A stretch of 54,711 nt of DNA, taken from positions 1 through 54,711 of the forward strand of contig JAFTZY010000039.1 of assembly GCA_017460955.1 (NCBI GenBank), given 5' to 3'. The DNA comes from Oscillospiraceae bacterium (lineage in GTDB: Bacteria > Bacillota > Clostridia > Oscillospirales > Ruminococcaceae). Below, piece by piece: positions 35,191 through 44,345 of the stretch; the stretch's first letter is position 1, and each line of letters opens with the position of its first letter. A model generated the notes under the pieces. It saw nothing but the letters and a program-made list of their open reading frames with translations. It was not told the DNA's origin and made no database searches. Both the position numbers and the translations under genes were made by a program.

Positions 35191-35910
35191 TTACAGCTCA
35201 CGGACGGATACCCGGGCAGCGGTGATCCCGCCAAAGACCGCTACAATTGCCCCTGCCGCAAGATTGAGTCCCAGCCACAGCGGGATACGGAAGGCAAGCG
35301 TCGCGGGCAGCTCCGGGAGCCGGGGCTCGATCACGCCCAGATCGACCAGATGCAGGAATGCGAATGTCAGTGCCGTCAGCACGGCAAGTGTGATGAGGAT
35401 GACCTTGAACTCGTTCTCACGGCCTAAGAGCTGCCCCATCATCTCCATGTAGGAAAATGCGATCACTATGATAAGGAAGGTCCCCACACAGGTCCCGACC
35501 GGCGTTGTGACCGGATCCTCGAAGGCCTTCCTTGCCATGACGATCATGGGGGAATCCTGCCCCGGCATATAGCGCACGAGCTGCAGCGCATGGGAGAGTG
35601 CCGCGATGAGGACCGAGTAAGCTTCGGTGGTCAGGCAGAGCAGGAAGATGTACAGAAACCTTGCCCGCGGGATGCTCTGCCTTGTCACGGGCAGGATGCC
35701 GTAGAGCTTGGAAAAGCCGTTCCTGTCCTCCGAGCCCATCAGCGGCACGATGAACATGGTCGCGACGATGGCCACCAGGTAACAGGCGGCATAGGGGGTC
35801 AGCAGCAGGCTGCCGAGCGTCAGGAGCAGCACGGCGGCGACAAGGACCGGCAGTGCGATCGAGCGCACGAGCATAAAATCAAACCGCATCAGTGTCAGCA
35901 TGTCTTTCAT
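35191..35910 (-). CDS. ABC-2 type transporter permease, first copy
   Basis: 239 aa from the ATG at 35910 after AAAGGAGG. The start lies inside the 3' end of the ATPase gene, a 32-base overlap. About six membrane helices and the segment ILPVTRQSIPRARFL mark it as a paralogue of the next permease. The overlap implies coupled translation with the ATPase. Confidence 0.85.
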   Translation of the reverse strand: MKDMLTLMRFDFMLVRSIALPVLVAAVLLLTLGSLLLTPYAACYLVAIVATMFIVPLMGSEDRNGFSKLYGILPVTRQSIPRARFLYIFLLCLTTEAYSVLIAALSHALQLVRYMPGQDSPMIVMARKAFEDPVTTPVGTCVGTFLIIVIAFSYMEMMGQLLGRENEFKVILITLAVLTALTFAFLHLVDLGVIEPRLPELPATLAFRIPLWLGLNLAAGAIVAVFGGITAARVSVREL

Positions 35911-36763
35911 TTCGGTCCTCCTTTGCGATGTAGACCAGGATCTCGTCGATGCTTGCCTTCTCCGGTTCGATGGATGAGGGCAGCCCTGCCAGCGCATCGG
36001 CCGGCAGCAGGGCATCAAAGCCGCTGCGGTAGGCGTGGTAGCCGATGCACTGCTTGCGGTACGCCTCCGGCAGGTCCTCCGGTGCGCCCTTGATGACCAC
36101 ATACTGCTCGGTCAGATCGTCCTTGAGGCCCGTATACCAGACCCTTCCTGCATGCAGGATGGTCACATAGTCGGCGATGCGCTCGACATCGGCGGTGATG
36201 TGGGTCGAGAACAGCACGCCCCGGTTCTCATCGCTCATGTACTCGGTGAGGATGTCGAGGAGCTCGTCGCGTGCCACCGGGTCCAGGCCGCTGGTCGGCT
36301 CATCGAGGATGATGAGCTCCGCCTTGTGGGACAAGGCAACAGCGATCATCAGCATCATCTTCATGCCCTTGGAAAAGTCCCCGATGCGCCGGTCATCGGG
36401 CAGATCGAACGCCTTGAGTCTCGAAAAGTACGCCTCCGAGGACCAGTCCTTGTAGAAGGGCCGCAGCTGCTGCTCGACCTGCCGGGCACTCAGATGCTGC
36501 GCCAGGTACAGGCTGTCGAACACCACGCCCAGACGCTGCTTGATGTTGATGGCATCCTTCACGCTGTCCAGTCCGAACACGCTGATGCTGCCGCTGTCGG
36601 GCTTGGCCATCCCCAGAAGGGAACGGATGGTCGTGGTCTTGCCCGAGCCGTTCTGCCCGACAAAGCCCATGATATAGCCCTTGGGAAGGGAGAAGCTCAC
36701 GTCCCTCAGAGAAAAATCCCCATACGTCTTGTTCAGCCCCCTGATCTCCAGAATGTTTTCCAT
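35879..36763 (-). CDS. ABC transporter ATP-binding protein (YtrB/BcrA type)
   Basis: 294 aa. Walker A GQNGSGKTT, signature-like GDFSKGMKMML, Walker B LIILDEPTSGLD and the switch His in FSTHITAD are all present, so it should hydrolyse ATP. The C-terminal 70 residues are the extra domain seen in BcrA/YtrB-type ATPases. It starts two bases after the GntR gene. This regulator-ATPase-permease layout matches the B. subtilis ytr operon for envelope-antibiotic response. Confidence 0.92.
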   Translation of the reverse strand: MENILEIRGLNKTYGDFSLRDVSFSLPKGYIMGFVGQNGSGKTTTIRSLLGMAKPDSGSISVFGLDSVKDAINIKQRLGVVFDSLYLAQHLSARQVEQQLRPFYKDWSSEAYFSRLKAFDLPDDRRIGDFSKGMKMMLMIAVALSHKAELIILDEPTSGLDPVARDELLDILTEYMSDENRGVLFSTHITADVERIADYVTILHAGRVWYTGLKDDLTEQYVVIKGAPEDLPEAYRKQCIGYHAYRSGFDALLPADALAGLPSSIEPEKASIDEILVYIAKEDRNERHADTDAV

Positions 36764-36765
36764 AC

Positions 36766-37137
36766 TCAGCCCTCCATAAATTGCTTGAATGCGTCCAGTA
36801 TCTCTTCATTGGAAAGCCCAGCATTGCGGCCGTTTTCGACAGCCCTGCCAAAGCCCTCCTCCATCTCGTAGAGCATCCGCTCGCGCAGAAGCTCGTTGTT
36901 GCGCGGCGCGACAAAATATCCCTTGCCCGCCATGGAAATGAGGAACCCCTCGTCGGACAGATCGTTGTAGACCCTCGTGATGGTGATGATGCTGATCTTC
37001 AGATCCCTTGCCAGCTGCCGGATGGACGGCAGCTGCTCGTTTTCTGTCAGCTCCCCGTCAAGGATCTGCGCCTTGAGCTGCTGCTCGATCTGTTCATAGA
37101 TCGGAAGCTCCGATTTGTTTTTGATGATGAGTTTCAT
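36766..37137 (-). CDS. GntR-family transcriptional regulator, YtrA subfamily
   Basis: 123 aa, the short YtrA form. The winged HTH (about 10-75) shows SELPIYEQIEQQLKAQI and LPSIRQLARDLKIS. A short dimerisation tail (about 75-123) replaces a ligand domain. It heads the ABC operon, and a perfect 12-bp inverted repeat overlaps its own -10 box, so autorepression of the whole operon is likely. Inducers of this subfamily are usually cell-wall antibiotics or the like, which is inference here. Confidence 0.92.
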   Translation of the reverse strand: MKLIIKNKSELPIYEQIEQQLKAQILDGELTENEQLPSIRQLARDLKISIITITRVYNDLSDEGFLISMAGKGYFVAPRNNELLRERMLYEMEEGFGRAVENGRNAGLSNEEILDAFKQFMEG

Positions 37138-37151
37138 AAAGCGCTCCTTCT

Positions 37152-37208
37152 GCTATACTGTACTTATCGCTTTAGGTACAGTATAGCATGTAATGACAGT
37201 TATGTCAA
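37152..37208 (-). promoter_or_regulatory. YtrA-type operator and promoter
   Basis: On the minus strand TTGACA (37203-37208) and TATACT (37180-37185) are 17 bp apart. A perfect 12-bp inverted repeat (GCTATACTGTAC 37152-37163, GTACAGTATAGC 37176-37187, 12-bp gap) covers the -10 box and the start site. Confidence 0.88.
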
Positions 37209-37228
37209 TAGGTTTTTGCAAATTTATC

Positions 37229-37265
37229 AAAAAAATTTTTGCCCTGCACAAACCATGCAGGGCAA
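37229..37265 (-). terminator. Terminator of the GH16 gene
   Basis: On the minus strand TTGCCCTGCA/TGCAGGGCAA arms are followed by an A/T run including seven T residues. Confidence 0.9.
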
Positions 37266-37275
37266 TGCGTGATTG

Positions 37276-38349
37276 CTACCCGATCAGGCGCCGGCGCAGG
37301 CAGCACAGATCCCGGACATCGAGCACGCCGTCGGGGTACAGATCGCCGGCGCGCCAGTCCGCAAGGGATGTCCCCGGCACGCGCACGAGCTGTTTTTGCA
37401 GCTGCACGGCATCGAGCACGCTGCACACACCGTCGGCATTCACATCCCCCGGGACGCCGGTGTACCAGCCGTCATCCGGGTACGATTCGTTCTGCGGGGT
37501 GTCCCCGCTCTCATGGAAGGGCGTGATGCGCAGATAGTCCACCTCGAATACGGTGCGCTCAAAATCCGGCGTCCCCGCCCAGTACCGCGGGAACCACAGA
37601 CCCAGCCAGAGCCTCCCCGCATTCGTGGGGATGTATGCATCGGCCGTATAGAGCAGCTCCCCGTCGAAATAGTACTCCACGCGGGGCACCTCGGTGTCAC
37701 TGCCGGTGTGCCAGTCGAAGCGGTAGGTGTGGAACTGCCCGTCCGCCTGGTCTCCGCAGGCGACCGAGCGTGTGCGGTAGTCCTCCTCCGTGACCCAGGT
37801 GGTACACAGCGCGTGGGACAGGCTGAATGCATCCCCGGCATCCCGTCCGGGGAACTCGATGTCGATCTCGTGATTGGTGACGCGCAGGCCGTCGGTGTAG
37901 TCCTCCTCATACTCAAAGGTCCACATCGCCGAGCAGCAGCCGAGCTCCGGTGCGATCCGGGCACGGATCTCGTAGCTGCCCGAGGCAAAATACGCCCTTG
38001 TGGCGACCGCACCGCCGCAGCGCCTTCCGTCCTCCCGGCGCGTGCCGTTCCGGCAGATCCCCCGCAGCGCACCCTCATATTCGTTGCCGTACCCGGTCAG
38101 CACGAGCATCCCGTCCCGGACAGCGACATTCTCATGGATCACGCCGCCGTTGTAATCGGCACTCACGCCGTTCTCCGTCACGGTGCCGCCCCAGTTCTTC
38201 TCGGCGATCAGCCATTTGTCCGGATCGAGCGTACTGCCCGAGAAGTCCTCGAAAAACACATCCTCCTGTGCAGCCCCCGTCACGGGAGCCCCGGCCGGCA
38301 GCAGCAGCATTGCACCGGCGGTCAGCGCCGCCGCCATTTCCCTGTGCAT
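37276..38349 (-). CDS. Secreted GH16-family glycoside hydrolase with dockerin
   Basis: 357 aa from the ATG at 38349, after CAGGAGGGATCGT; the frame upstream covers the promoter and is rejected. A signal peptide precedes the jelly-roll GH16 domain (about 30-285). The catalytic motif is EIDIEF with nucleophile Glu161, Asp163 and acid/base Glu165. The EIDIE form is typical of lichenase/laminarinase-like GH16. A type I dockerin covers the last 57 residues (from GDVNADGVCS). The likely substrate is a beta-1,3(-1,4)-glucan or a related glycan; the subfamily cannot be fixed here. Confidence 0.9.
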   Translation of the reverse strand: MHREMAAALTAGAMLLLPAGAPVTGAAQEDVFFEDFSGSTLDPDKWLIAEKNWGGTVTENGVSADYNGGVIHENVAVRDGMLVLTGYGNEYEGALRGICRNGTRREDGRRCGGAVATRAYFASGSYEIRARIAPELGCCSAMWTFEYEEDYTDGLRVTNHEIDIEFPGRDAGDAFSLSHALCTTWVTEEDYRTRSVACGDQADGQFHTYRFDWHTGSDTEVPRVEYYFDGELLYTADAYIPTNAGRLWLGLWFPRYWAGTPDFERTVFEVDYLRITPFHESGDTPQNESYPDDGWYTGVPGDVNADGVCSVLDAVQLQKQLVRVPGTSLADWRAGDLYPDGVLDVRDLCCLRRRLIG

Positions 38350-38379
38350 ACGATCCCTCCTGTTTCCTTTTATGCTTCC

Positions 38380-38408
38380 ATCATACCACAAATACGGCCC
38401 CTTGTCCA
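38380..38408 (-). promoter_or_regulatory. GH16 gene promoter
   Basis: On the minus strand TGGACA (38403-38408), 17-bp spacer, TATGAT (38380-38385). Confidence 0.75.
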
Positions 38409-38460
38409 CTGTTTTTGCCAGAGTATACAAAAAATCACCCAGAATTCTTTCACGATTCTC

Positions 38461-38489
38461 TTGATTTTTGGTCAGAACTATGGTATACT
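38461..38489 (+). promoter_or_regulatory. Promoter of the diguanylate cyclase gene
   Basis: TTGATT (38461-38466), 17-bp spacer, TATACT (38484-38489). Confidence 0.78.
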
Positions 38490-38541
38490 ATATAAAGAAT
38501 ACATATATCTGGAAATCATCTTAATTTTAAATGGAGTACCT

Positions 38542-39675
38542 ATGAATCTCGAATCAATTATCATCACCAACTGCATGGGGTGTGCGATCCTTCTGATCCT
38601 GCTCATCAGCAGTTATTTTGTCCGGCAGCGGCGCACGTCCGAGGACAAGATCTTTACCCTGATGATCTTCCTGACCATCAGCGCCTGCATGGGCGAGATG
38701 CTCACCTACATGATCGACGGCAGGGACCGGCCGTGGGTGTATCCATGCGCCCTGCTCGGCAATACCTGGCTGTACTTTGCCAATATCGCTGTCTCCTTCC
38801 TCTGGTGTCTCTACACAGACCTGAGACTCTACCGCAGCGAGGAACGCATCCGGCGCTATTATAAATGGATCGGTCTGCCGGCTGCGGTCTTTACCGTGGT
38901 GCTCCTGCTCAATCTGCGCATGCAGTTTTTATTCTGCATCGATGAGAACAATATCTACCACCGGCTGCCCGTGGGGTATCTGTACTACATCCCGACAGTC
39001 GGGTATCTGGCCTACAGCATCGTGCTTCGCTACCGCTACTATCTGCGCTGCCACCGGGACGAGTTTTTCCCGATCTGGATGTTCATGGCACCGGTACTGG
39101 TCGGGGCCACGGTGCAGGGACTGGTCTACGGTATTTCCGTGGCGTGGTGCTCGGTCGCGCTCGGGCTTGTGGGACTGTACATGTCCCTGCAGAACGAGCT
39201 GTCCTACCTTGATCCGCTCACCCGGCTCTACAACCGCAGCTACCTCGACCGCACATTGCAGGAGATGCGCAAGCGCGGACAGCACGTCGGCGGCCTTATG
39301 ATCGACGTGGACTATTTCAAGTCCATCAACGACCGTTTCGGCCATACCGTAGGCGATCAGGCGCTGCTCGACGTTGCACAGATCCTGCGCAGTGCCATCC
39401 CGGCCAAGGCCATTCTCGTGCGCTTTGCAGGCGATGAGTTCGTGATCCTGCAAAGGGCAAGGGACAGCCGGGAGATCGAGCAGACGGTGCAAGCCGTCCG
39501 GGAGGCGCTCTCCTGCTTTAATCAGAGCGCAGGGCGGCCCTACGAGCTGTCGCTGTCCATCGGGACGGCACTCGAGGACCTCGGGCAGGTGTCGGCCGAT
39601 GCCTTCCTGAGCGATATGGATGACCGGATGTACGAAATGAAGAATGCCACCCATCATCAAGCAGCAATATCATAA
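38542..39675 (+). CDS. Membrane diguanylate cyclase
   Basis: 377 aa from the ATG at 38542 (weak GGAG upstream). Six or seven membrane helices occupy residues about 8-215. The GGDEF domain (about 220-370) begins with LDPLTRLYNRSYL. Its active-site loop is AGDEF, a variant with Ala first that is compatible with activity. There is no RxxD inhibitory site immediately before it that I can point to. It makes c-di-GMP from two GTP. The membrane region resembles that of the cyclase at 44503-45579, so they may be paralogues with different inputs. Confidence 0.9.
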   Translation: MNLESIIITNCMGCAILLILLISSYFVRQRRTSEDKIFTLMIFLTISACMGEMLTYMIDGRDRPWVYPCALLGNTWLYFANIAVSFLWCLYTDLRLYRSEERIRRYYKWIGLPAAVFTVVLLLNLRMQFLFCIDENNIYHRLPVGYLYYIPTVGYLAYSIVLRYRYYLRCHRDEFFPIWMFMAPVLVGATVQGLVYGISVAWCSVALGLVGLYMSLQNELSYLDPLTRLYNRSYLDRTLQEMRKRGQHVGGLMIDVDYFKSINDRFGHTVGDQALLDVAQILRSAIPAKAILVRFAGDEFVILQRARDSREIEQTVQAVREALSCFNQSAGRPYELSLSIGTALEDLGQVSADAFLSDMDDRMYEMKNATHHQAAIS

Positions 39676-39681
39676 AAGCAG

Positions 39682-39717
39682 GCAGAGCCCCGGTGTCTTG
39701 CGGCATCGGTGCTCTGC
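39682..39717 (+). terminator. Hairpin between the cyclase gene and surE
   Basis: GCAGAGC/GCTCTGC arms extend inward through further pairs; no clear T run follows, so termination may be partial. Confidence 0.45.
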
Positions 39718-39741
39718 TTGCCTGTACACAAGGAGGCAGCT

Positions 39742-40476
39742 ATGAAAACGATCCTTATTACCAACGATGACGGCATCCGGGCGGACGGACTTGTGCGCCT
39801 GGCCGCGGCGGCACAGGATTTCGGTGAGGTCTGGGTCGTGGCACCGGACGGGCAGCGCAGTGCCGCATCCCACGGCATCACCCTGCACGGCACGGTCGAG
39901 GTGGTCCCCTGTGATTTCCCCGTGCCCGGCGTGCATGCCCATGCCTGCACCGGGACGCCCGCCGACTGTGTGCGCACCGGGAGCCTGTACGTCCTGCCGG
40001 GGCGGCCCGATGCGGTGCTCTCGGGGATCAACCGCGGCTACAATGTCGCATCGGACATCCAGTACTCCGGCACCTGCGGGGCTGCCTTCGAGGGCGCCTT
40101 TCAGGGGATCCCCTCGATCGCCCTGTCCGAGGCAGCCGGGGACTGTCATGCGGTCACGGACTACTACCTGCACGGACTTCTTGAAGAGCTGCTCGGGACG
40201 GATCCCGGGGACGGGCGGATCGTCAATGTGAACCTCCCCGGCTGTCCCCTCTCAGAGTGCCGCGGCATCCTCCGGGACCGTACGGTCTCCCGAGGGGCCT
40301 TCTACCGCGACCGCTACAGGGCGGTCGCCTCCCTTCCCAGAGGCGGCGTCCGGCTCGAGGTGGACGGGCTCTACAATGAGGACGCCGAGGAGGGAACGGA
40401 TTTCAGGGCCGTTGTGGAGCATTACATCTCCGTCGGCATCGTGCAGAACATCGGCTCAAAAAGGGAGGGATCGTGA
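39742..40476 (+). CDS. surE: 5'-nucleotidase SurE
   Basis: 244 aa from the ATG at 39742 after AAGGAGG. The metal site is in ILITNDDGI (Asp-Asp), and SGINRGYNV contains the second metal-binding Asn/Ser segment. SurE is a dimeric phosphatase acting on nucleoside 5'- and 3'-monophosphates. It is first in an operon with a PfkB kinase and a GNAT acetyltransferase; its stop overlaps the next start (TGATG). Confidence 0.95.
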   Translation: MKTILITNDDGIRADGLVRLAAAAQDFGEVWVVAPDGQRSAASHGITLHGTVEVVPCDFPVPGVHAHACTGTPADCVRTGSLYVLPGRPDAVLSGINRGYNVASDIQYSGTCGAAFEGAFQGIPSIALSEAAGDCHAVTDYYLHGLLEELLGTDPGDGRIVNVNLPGCPLSECRGILRDRTVSRGAFYRDRYRAVASLPRGGVRLEVDGLYNEDAEEGTDFRAVVEHYISVGIVQNIGSKREGS

Positions 40477-41375
40477 TGATCTATACTGTGACGTTCAACC
40501 CGGCGGTGGACTATGTGGTGCAGACAGGCTCCCTGCAGCCGGGATGTGTGAACCGTGCCGTCTCCGAGACGATCCGCTTTGGCGGCAAGGGCATCAATGT
40601 CTCGCTGGTGCTTGCGGCACTGGACGTGCGCTCCGTGGCGCTCGGCTTTACAGCCGGCTTCACCGGGGAGGCCATCGAACGCGGTGTGCAGGAGATGGGG
40701 GTGGAAACGGACTTCGTCCATCTGAAGGCAGGCTTTTCCCGGATCAATGTCAAGCTCCGGGCCACAGAGGAGACCGAGATCAACGGACAGGGACCGGCCA
40801 TTGACAGCGGAGCCCTCGCCGCACTCTTTGAAAAGCTCGATGCCCTGTCGGACGGGGATACCCTGGTCCTTGCCGGGAGCATCCCGAACACCCTGCCGCA
40901 GGACATCTACGAAACGATCCTCCGGCGCCTGTCCGGCAGGTCACTGACCGTGGCGGTGGACGCCACGGGGGAGCTTCTCCTGCGTGTGCTCCGGTACCGG
41001 CCCTTCCTCATCAAGCCGAATCACCATGAGCTCGGGGCGCTGTTCGGGAAGCAGCTGCATACGATCGATGAGATCCTCTGCTGCGCCCGTCAGCTCCAGG
41101 AGCAGGGGGCCCGCCATGTCCTTGTCTCCATGGCCGGGGAGGGTGCGGTCCTGCTCGATGAGGGGGGCGGTGTTCACCGCTGCGGTGCAGCAAAGGGGAC
41201 GGTCCGAAATTCCGTCGGTGCGGGGGATTCCATGGTCGCAGGCTTCCTGGCCGGGTGTGCGGGGGGCGATCTGGAGCATGCACTCCGGCTCGGCACCGCC
41301 TGCGGAGGCGCGACGGCCTTCTCCGAGGGACTTGCCTCCCGCGGGGAGATCGAGGCACTGCTGCGGACATTGTGA
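40476..41375 (+). CDS. fruK: 1-phosphofructokinase family (PfkB) sugar kinase
   Basis: 299 aa from the ATG at 40476, six bases after GGGAGGG; a GTG one codon earlier is possible. TFNPAVDYVV at the N-terminus and GGKGINVSLVLAAL match the FruK/LacC/PfkB group. The second signature SVGAGDSMVAGF holds the catalytic Asp. It would phosphorylate fructose 1-phosphate, or tagatose 6-phosphate if LacC-like. No fructose PTS gene adjoins, so the in vivo substrate is open. Confidence 0.87.
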   Translation: MIYTVTFNPAVDYVVQTGSLQPGCVNRAVSETIRFGGKGINVSLVLAALDVRSVALGFTAGFTGEAIERGVQEMGVETDFVHLKAGFSRINVKLRATEETEINGQGPAIDSGALAALFEKLDALSDGDTLVLAGSIPNTLPQDIYETILRRLSGRSLTVAVDATGELLLRVLRYRPFLIKPNHHELGALFGKQLHTIDEILCCARQLQEQGARHVLVSMAGEGAVLLDEGGGVHRCGAAKGTVRNSVGAGDSMVAGFLAGCAGGDLEHALRLGTACGGATAFSEGLASRGEIEALLRTL

Positions 41376-41399
41376 CAAGGAACGGAAAGGAGCATATCT

Positions 41400-41831
41400 A
41401 TGGAGATCATCCGGGCTGCTACGACGGCCGAGCGTGCGGGAGCCTATTATGTGCGCATCCAGGCCATGGCCGTCAAGCATCATATCTCACTGTACCAGGA
41501 ATTTGACGAGCACGACACCCCGGAGACGCGCTACATCGTCATCACGGACGATGTACTGCCCGTGGCGACGGGACGGCTCTACCCCATCGATGATACGAGC
41601 ATGATGCTCGGGCGCATCGTGGTCCTGCCGGAATACCGCCGGCAGGGACTGGGCAGCCGTGTGATCCGGGAGGCGGAGTCCTGGGCGGCGCAGCTCGGGT
41701 TCAGACGGATCGTCCTCGAGAGCCGGGAGAACAAGGTCGGCTTCTATCAGAAGCTCGGCTATGTCCCGGACTTCTCCCGTGTCATCCGCGGCGATACCTT
41801 CACCTGCATTCATATGGAAAAGACACTCTGA
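41400..41831 (+). CDS. GNAT-family N-acetyltransferase
   Basis: 143 aa. The acetyl-CoA loop is VLPEYRRQGLGSRVIREAE, followed by VLESRENKVGFYQKLGY, the typical GNAT end. The N-terminal region with FDEHDTPETRYIV resembles the YjcF/ElaA branch. Substrate unknown. It starts 24 bases after the kinase gene and ends at a strong terminator, so it is the last gene of surE-pfkB-GNAT. Confidence 0.88.
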   Translation: MEIIRAATTAERAGAYYVRIQAMAVKHHISLYQEFDEHDTPETRYIVITDDVLPVATGRLYPIDDTSMMLGRIVVLPEYRRQGLGSRVIREAESWAAQLGFRRIVLESRENKVGFYQKLGYVPDFSRVIRGDTFTCIHMEKTL

Positions 41832-41839
41832 AGCGAATA

Positions 41840-41870
41840 AGCGGACACTCCGGTGTCCGCTTTCTTTATT
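41840..41870 (+). terminator. Terminator of the surE operon
   Basis: AGCGGACAC/GTGTCCGCT stem with TCCG loop followed by TTCTTTATTT. Confidence 0.9.
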
Positions 41871-41923
41871 TGGCGAATCAAAGCGAATTTTTTGTGAAAA
41901 ATGTAATTTTTTCATGATTTTAC

Positions 41924-41952
41924 TTGAAACTATTCAATAAATGTGCTATAAT
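41924..41952 (+). promoter_or_regulatory. Promoter of the GGDEF-EAL gene
   Basis: TTGAAA (41924-41929), 17-bp spacer, TATAAT (41947-41952). Confidence 0.85.
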
Positions 41953-42028
41953 GAAAACAGCACATCACGGCCCGCACGGATCATGTGCGGGCGGACAGCC
42001 TGGAATCCAACCGGAAAGACGGTGTACC

Positions 42029-44302
42029 ATGAGAATCACATTTTCTATTATCTTTCTGCTGCTGATCCTTGCATTGGCAGCATGCTCCTATATCGCACAC
42101 CATTCCCACAGAACGATCGGCAAAGCGGTCTCGCTCCTTGATGCGGCGCTGATCCCGCCCGTTCTTGGCAATCTGCTGATCATCGGCTCGAGCCGGAGCA
42201 TCATTGCCATTGTGGGGTACTATATCTATTTCCTCGGCATGGATCTGGTCATGTATTCGCTCCTGACCTTTACCGTGGCATATTGCAGGGGCAGCGGGAA
42301 GGGACAGCGCTTCCCGAGGTTCGTCTATATCCTGCTCGGTGTGGATGCCGTACAGCTCCTGCTCAATCCCCTCACCGGCCATGCCTTTGCCACCGAAGCC
42401 ATCGTGGTGGAGGGTACGGATTATTACCGGCTCGTGCCGATGGCAGGGCAGTTTTTCCACAGACTGGTCGATTATGGGATCTTTGCGGGCATTCTGCTGG
42501 TGTTCCTGGTCATCATCCTCCACACGACCCGCATCTATATGGAGAAATATTCCATCATCCTTGCGGCCATGATCGTGTTCGGCCTGTGGCAGACCTTCTA
42601 CATCTTCTCGCGCAGCCCCATCGACCGCTCCATGGTCGGCTTCGGCGTGTTCGGCCTGCTGATCTTCTATTTCTCGCTGTATTACCGTCCGCTGCGGCTC
42701 CTGGACCGCATGCTCTCGGATATTGCCTCGGAAATGTCGGACGCTCTGTTCGTGTTCGACCCGAGCAGCCGGTGCATCTGGGTCAACGAGCAGGGCTTTG
42801 CGCTCACCTCGGTCAGTGACCGGGATCAGGAGGCAGCCGGAGAGCGCCTTGTGGCGCTCTTTGATGAGACGATCCTGGGCGGCACCGATCAGGTGGTCCG
42901 GCGTGTGGTCCACACGGGCGGCGAGACCGGCTACTACAGCATTGAGAGCAAGCAGGTGACGGATGACCGCCGGCGCACGGCGGGCTTCTACCTGCGCGTG
43001 CGGGACATCACACAGGAGCAGAGGCGCCTCAAGCAGGAAATGTACGACGCCACGCACGACCGTCTGACGGGGCTGTACACCCGGGAATACCTGTATACAC
43101 AGATCGCGGAGACGCTCACCTCGCGTCCGTCCGTGCCCCATGTCATTATTTTCGTGGATGTCAAGAATTTCAAGGTGGTCAACGATGTGTTCGGCACACA
43201 GTTCGGCGACTATGCCATTTGCAGTATTGCCGACTGGATCCGGAAGCATGCCAAGGACGGCCACCTCTACGGACGTCTGGGCGGGGACACCTTCGGGATC
43301 TGCTGCCCGAAGGAGGCATTCGACCGGGAGATGATCGAGACGGAGCTCTCGCATTTCAAGATCCGCCGGGGTACGATGGAGCATACTGTGCTCATCCACC
43401 TCGGTATCTATGAGGTCGCCGAAGGGGATACGGACGTTTCCGTCATGTTCGACCGTGCCCATCTGTCGCTCTCGACGATCCGGGACGAGTACAATACACA
43501 CATCGCCTATTATGACAACGAGATCCGCGGGCAGGTCCTCTGGGACCAGGAGATCTCCGCACAGCTGGAGAATGCCATCCGTGAGCGGCAGCTGCGGCCC
43601 TATCTGCAGCCCATCGCCGACGCGCAGGGACGGATCGTGGGGGCGGAGGCGCTTGTGCGCTGGCACCATCCCAAGCACGGCTTCCTTGCCCCGTACCGGT
43701 TCATCCCGATATTTGAGAAGAACGGCATGATCGTGCAGGTGGACCGGTACATGTGGCGCTGCGCCTGTGAGATCCTGGCACGCTGGCAGAAGGAGGGAAG
43801 GGAGCAGTTCATCTCGGTGAACATTTCCCCGAAGGACTTTTATTTCCTCGATGTGGTCACGGAGATCCGGGCACTTGTGGCGGAATACGGCATCGAGCCG
43901 TCCCGTCTGCGCATCGAGATCACGGAAACGGTGATGATGGACGATGCGGAGAACCGCATGCAGCTGCTCGATGCACTGCGGCGCAGCGGCTTTGTGGTGG
44001 AAATGGACGATTTCGGCAGCGGCTTTTCTTCGCTGAACATGCTCAAGGATATGCCGGTCGATGTGCTCAAGATCGATATGAAGTTCCTGGGCAAGTCCAG
44101 CAACGAGGCCAAATCCCGGACGATCGTGAAGAACATCATCCACCTGTCGAACGAGCTGGGGATCCTGGCGCTCACCGAGGGCGTGGAGACGCAGGTGCAA
44201 TACGAGGTCCTCTCCGAGATGGGCTGCACCCTGTTCCAGGGGTACTATTTTGCAAAGCCCATGCCCGTACAGGAGTTCGAGGAAGCCTTGCATGCGGCAT
44301 AG
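42029..44302 (+). CDS. Membrane PAS-GGDEF-EAL protein, probable c-di-GMP phosphodiesterase
   Basis: 757 aa from the ATG at 42029. About seven membrane helices (1-225) resemble the 7TM input module of histidine kinases. A PAS domain (about 235-345) is followed by a GGDEF domain (about 350-500) with LGGDTF, where Thr replaces the catalytic Glu, so the cyclase is probably dead. The EAL domain (about 505-757) keeps GAEALVRW, EITETV, DDFGSGFSSL, KIDMKF and EGVETQ, so phosphodiesterase activity is expected. The degenerate GGDEF may serve as a GTP sensor. Confidence 0.9.
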   Translation: MRITFSIIFLLLILALAACSYIAHHSHRTIGKAVSLLDAALIPPVLGNLLIIGSSRSIIAIVGYYIYFLGMDLVMYSLLTFTVAYCRGSGKGQRFPRFVYILLGVDAVQLLLNPLTGHAFATEAIVVEGTDYYRLVPMAGQFFHRLVDYGIFAGILLVFLVIILHTTRIYMEKYSIILAAMIVFGLWQTFYIFSRSPIDRSMVGFGVFGLLIFYFSLYYRPLRLLDRMLSDIASEMSDALFVFDPSSRCIWVNEQGFALTSVSDRDQEAAGERLVALFDETILGGTDQVVRRVVHTGGETGYYSIESKQVTDDRRRTAGFYLRVRDITQEQRRLKQEMYDATHDRLTGLYTREYLYTQIAETLTSRPSVPHVIIFVDVKNFKVVNDVFGTQFGDYAICSIADWIRKHAKDGHLYGRLGGDTFGICCPKEAFDREMIETELSHFKIRRGTMEHTVLIHLGIYEVAEGDTDVSVMFDRAHLSLSTIRDEYNTHIAYYDNEIRGQVLWDQEISAQLENAIRERQLRPYLQPIADAQGRIVGAEALVRWHHPKHGFLAPYRFIPIFEKNGMIVQVDRYMWRCACEILARWQKEGREQFISVNISPKDFYFLDVVTEIRALVAEYGIEPSRLRIEITETVMMDDAENRMQLLDALRRSGFVVEMDDFGSGFSSLNMLKDMPVDVLKIDMKFLGKSSNEAKSRTIVKNIIHLSNELGILALTEGVETQVQYEVLSEMGCTLFQGYYFAKPMPVQEFEEALHAA

Positions 44303-44303
44303 C

Positions 44304-44345
44304 AAAAGCTCTCCCTCCGATGGTACAGAGGGAGAGCTTTTCATA
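44304..44345 (+). terminator. Terminator of the GGDEF-EAL gene
   Basis: A 14-bp perfect stem AAAAGCTCTCCCTC/GAGGGAGAGCTTTT just after the stop. Its last T residues abut the MITE-like element. Confidence 0.88.
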
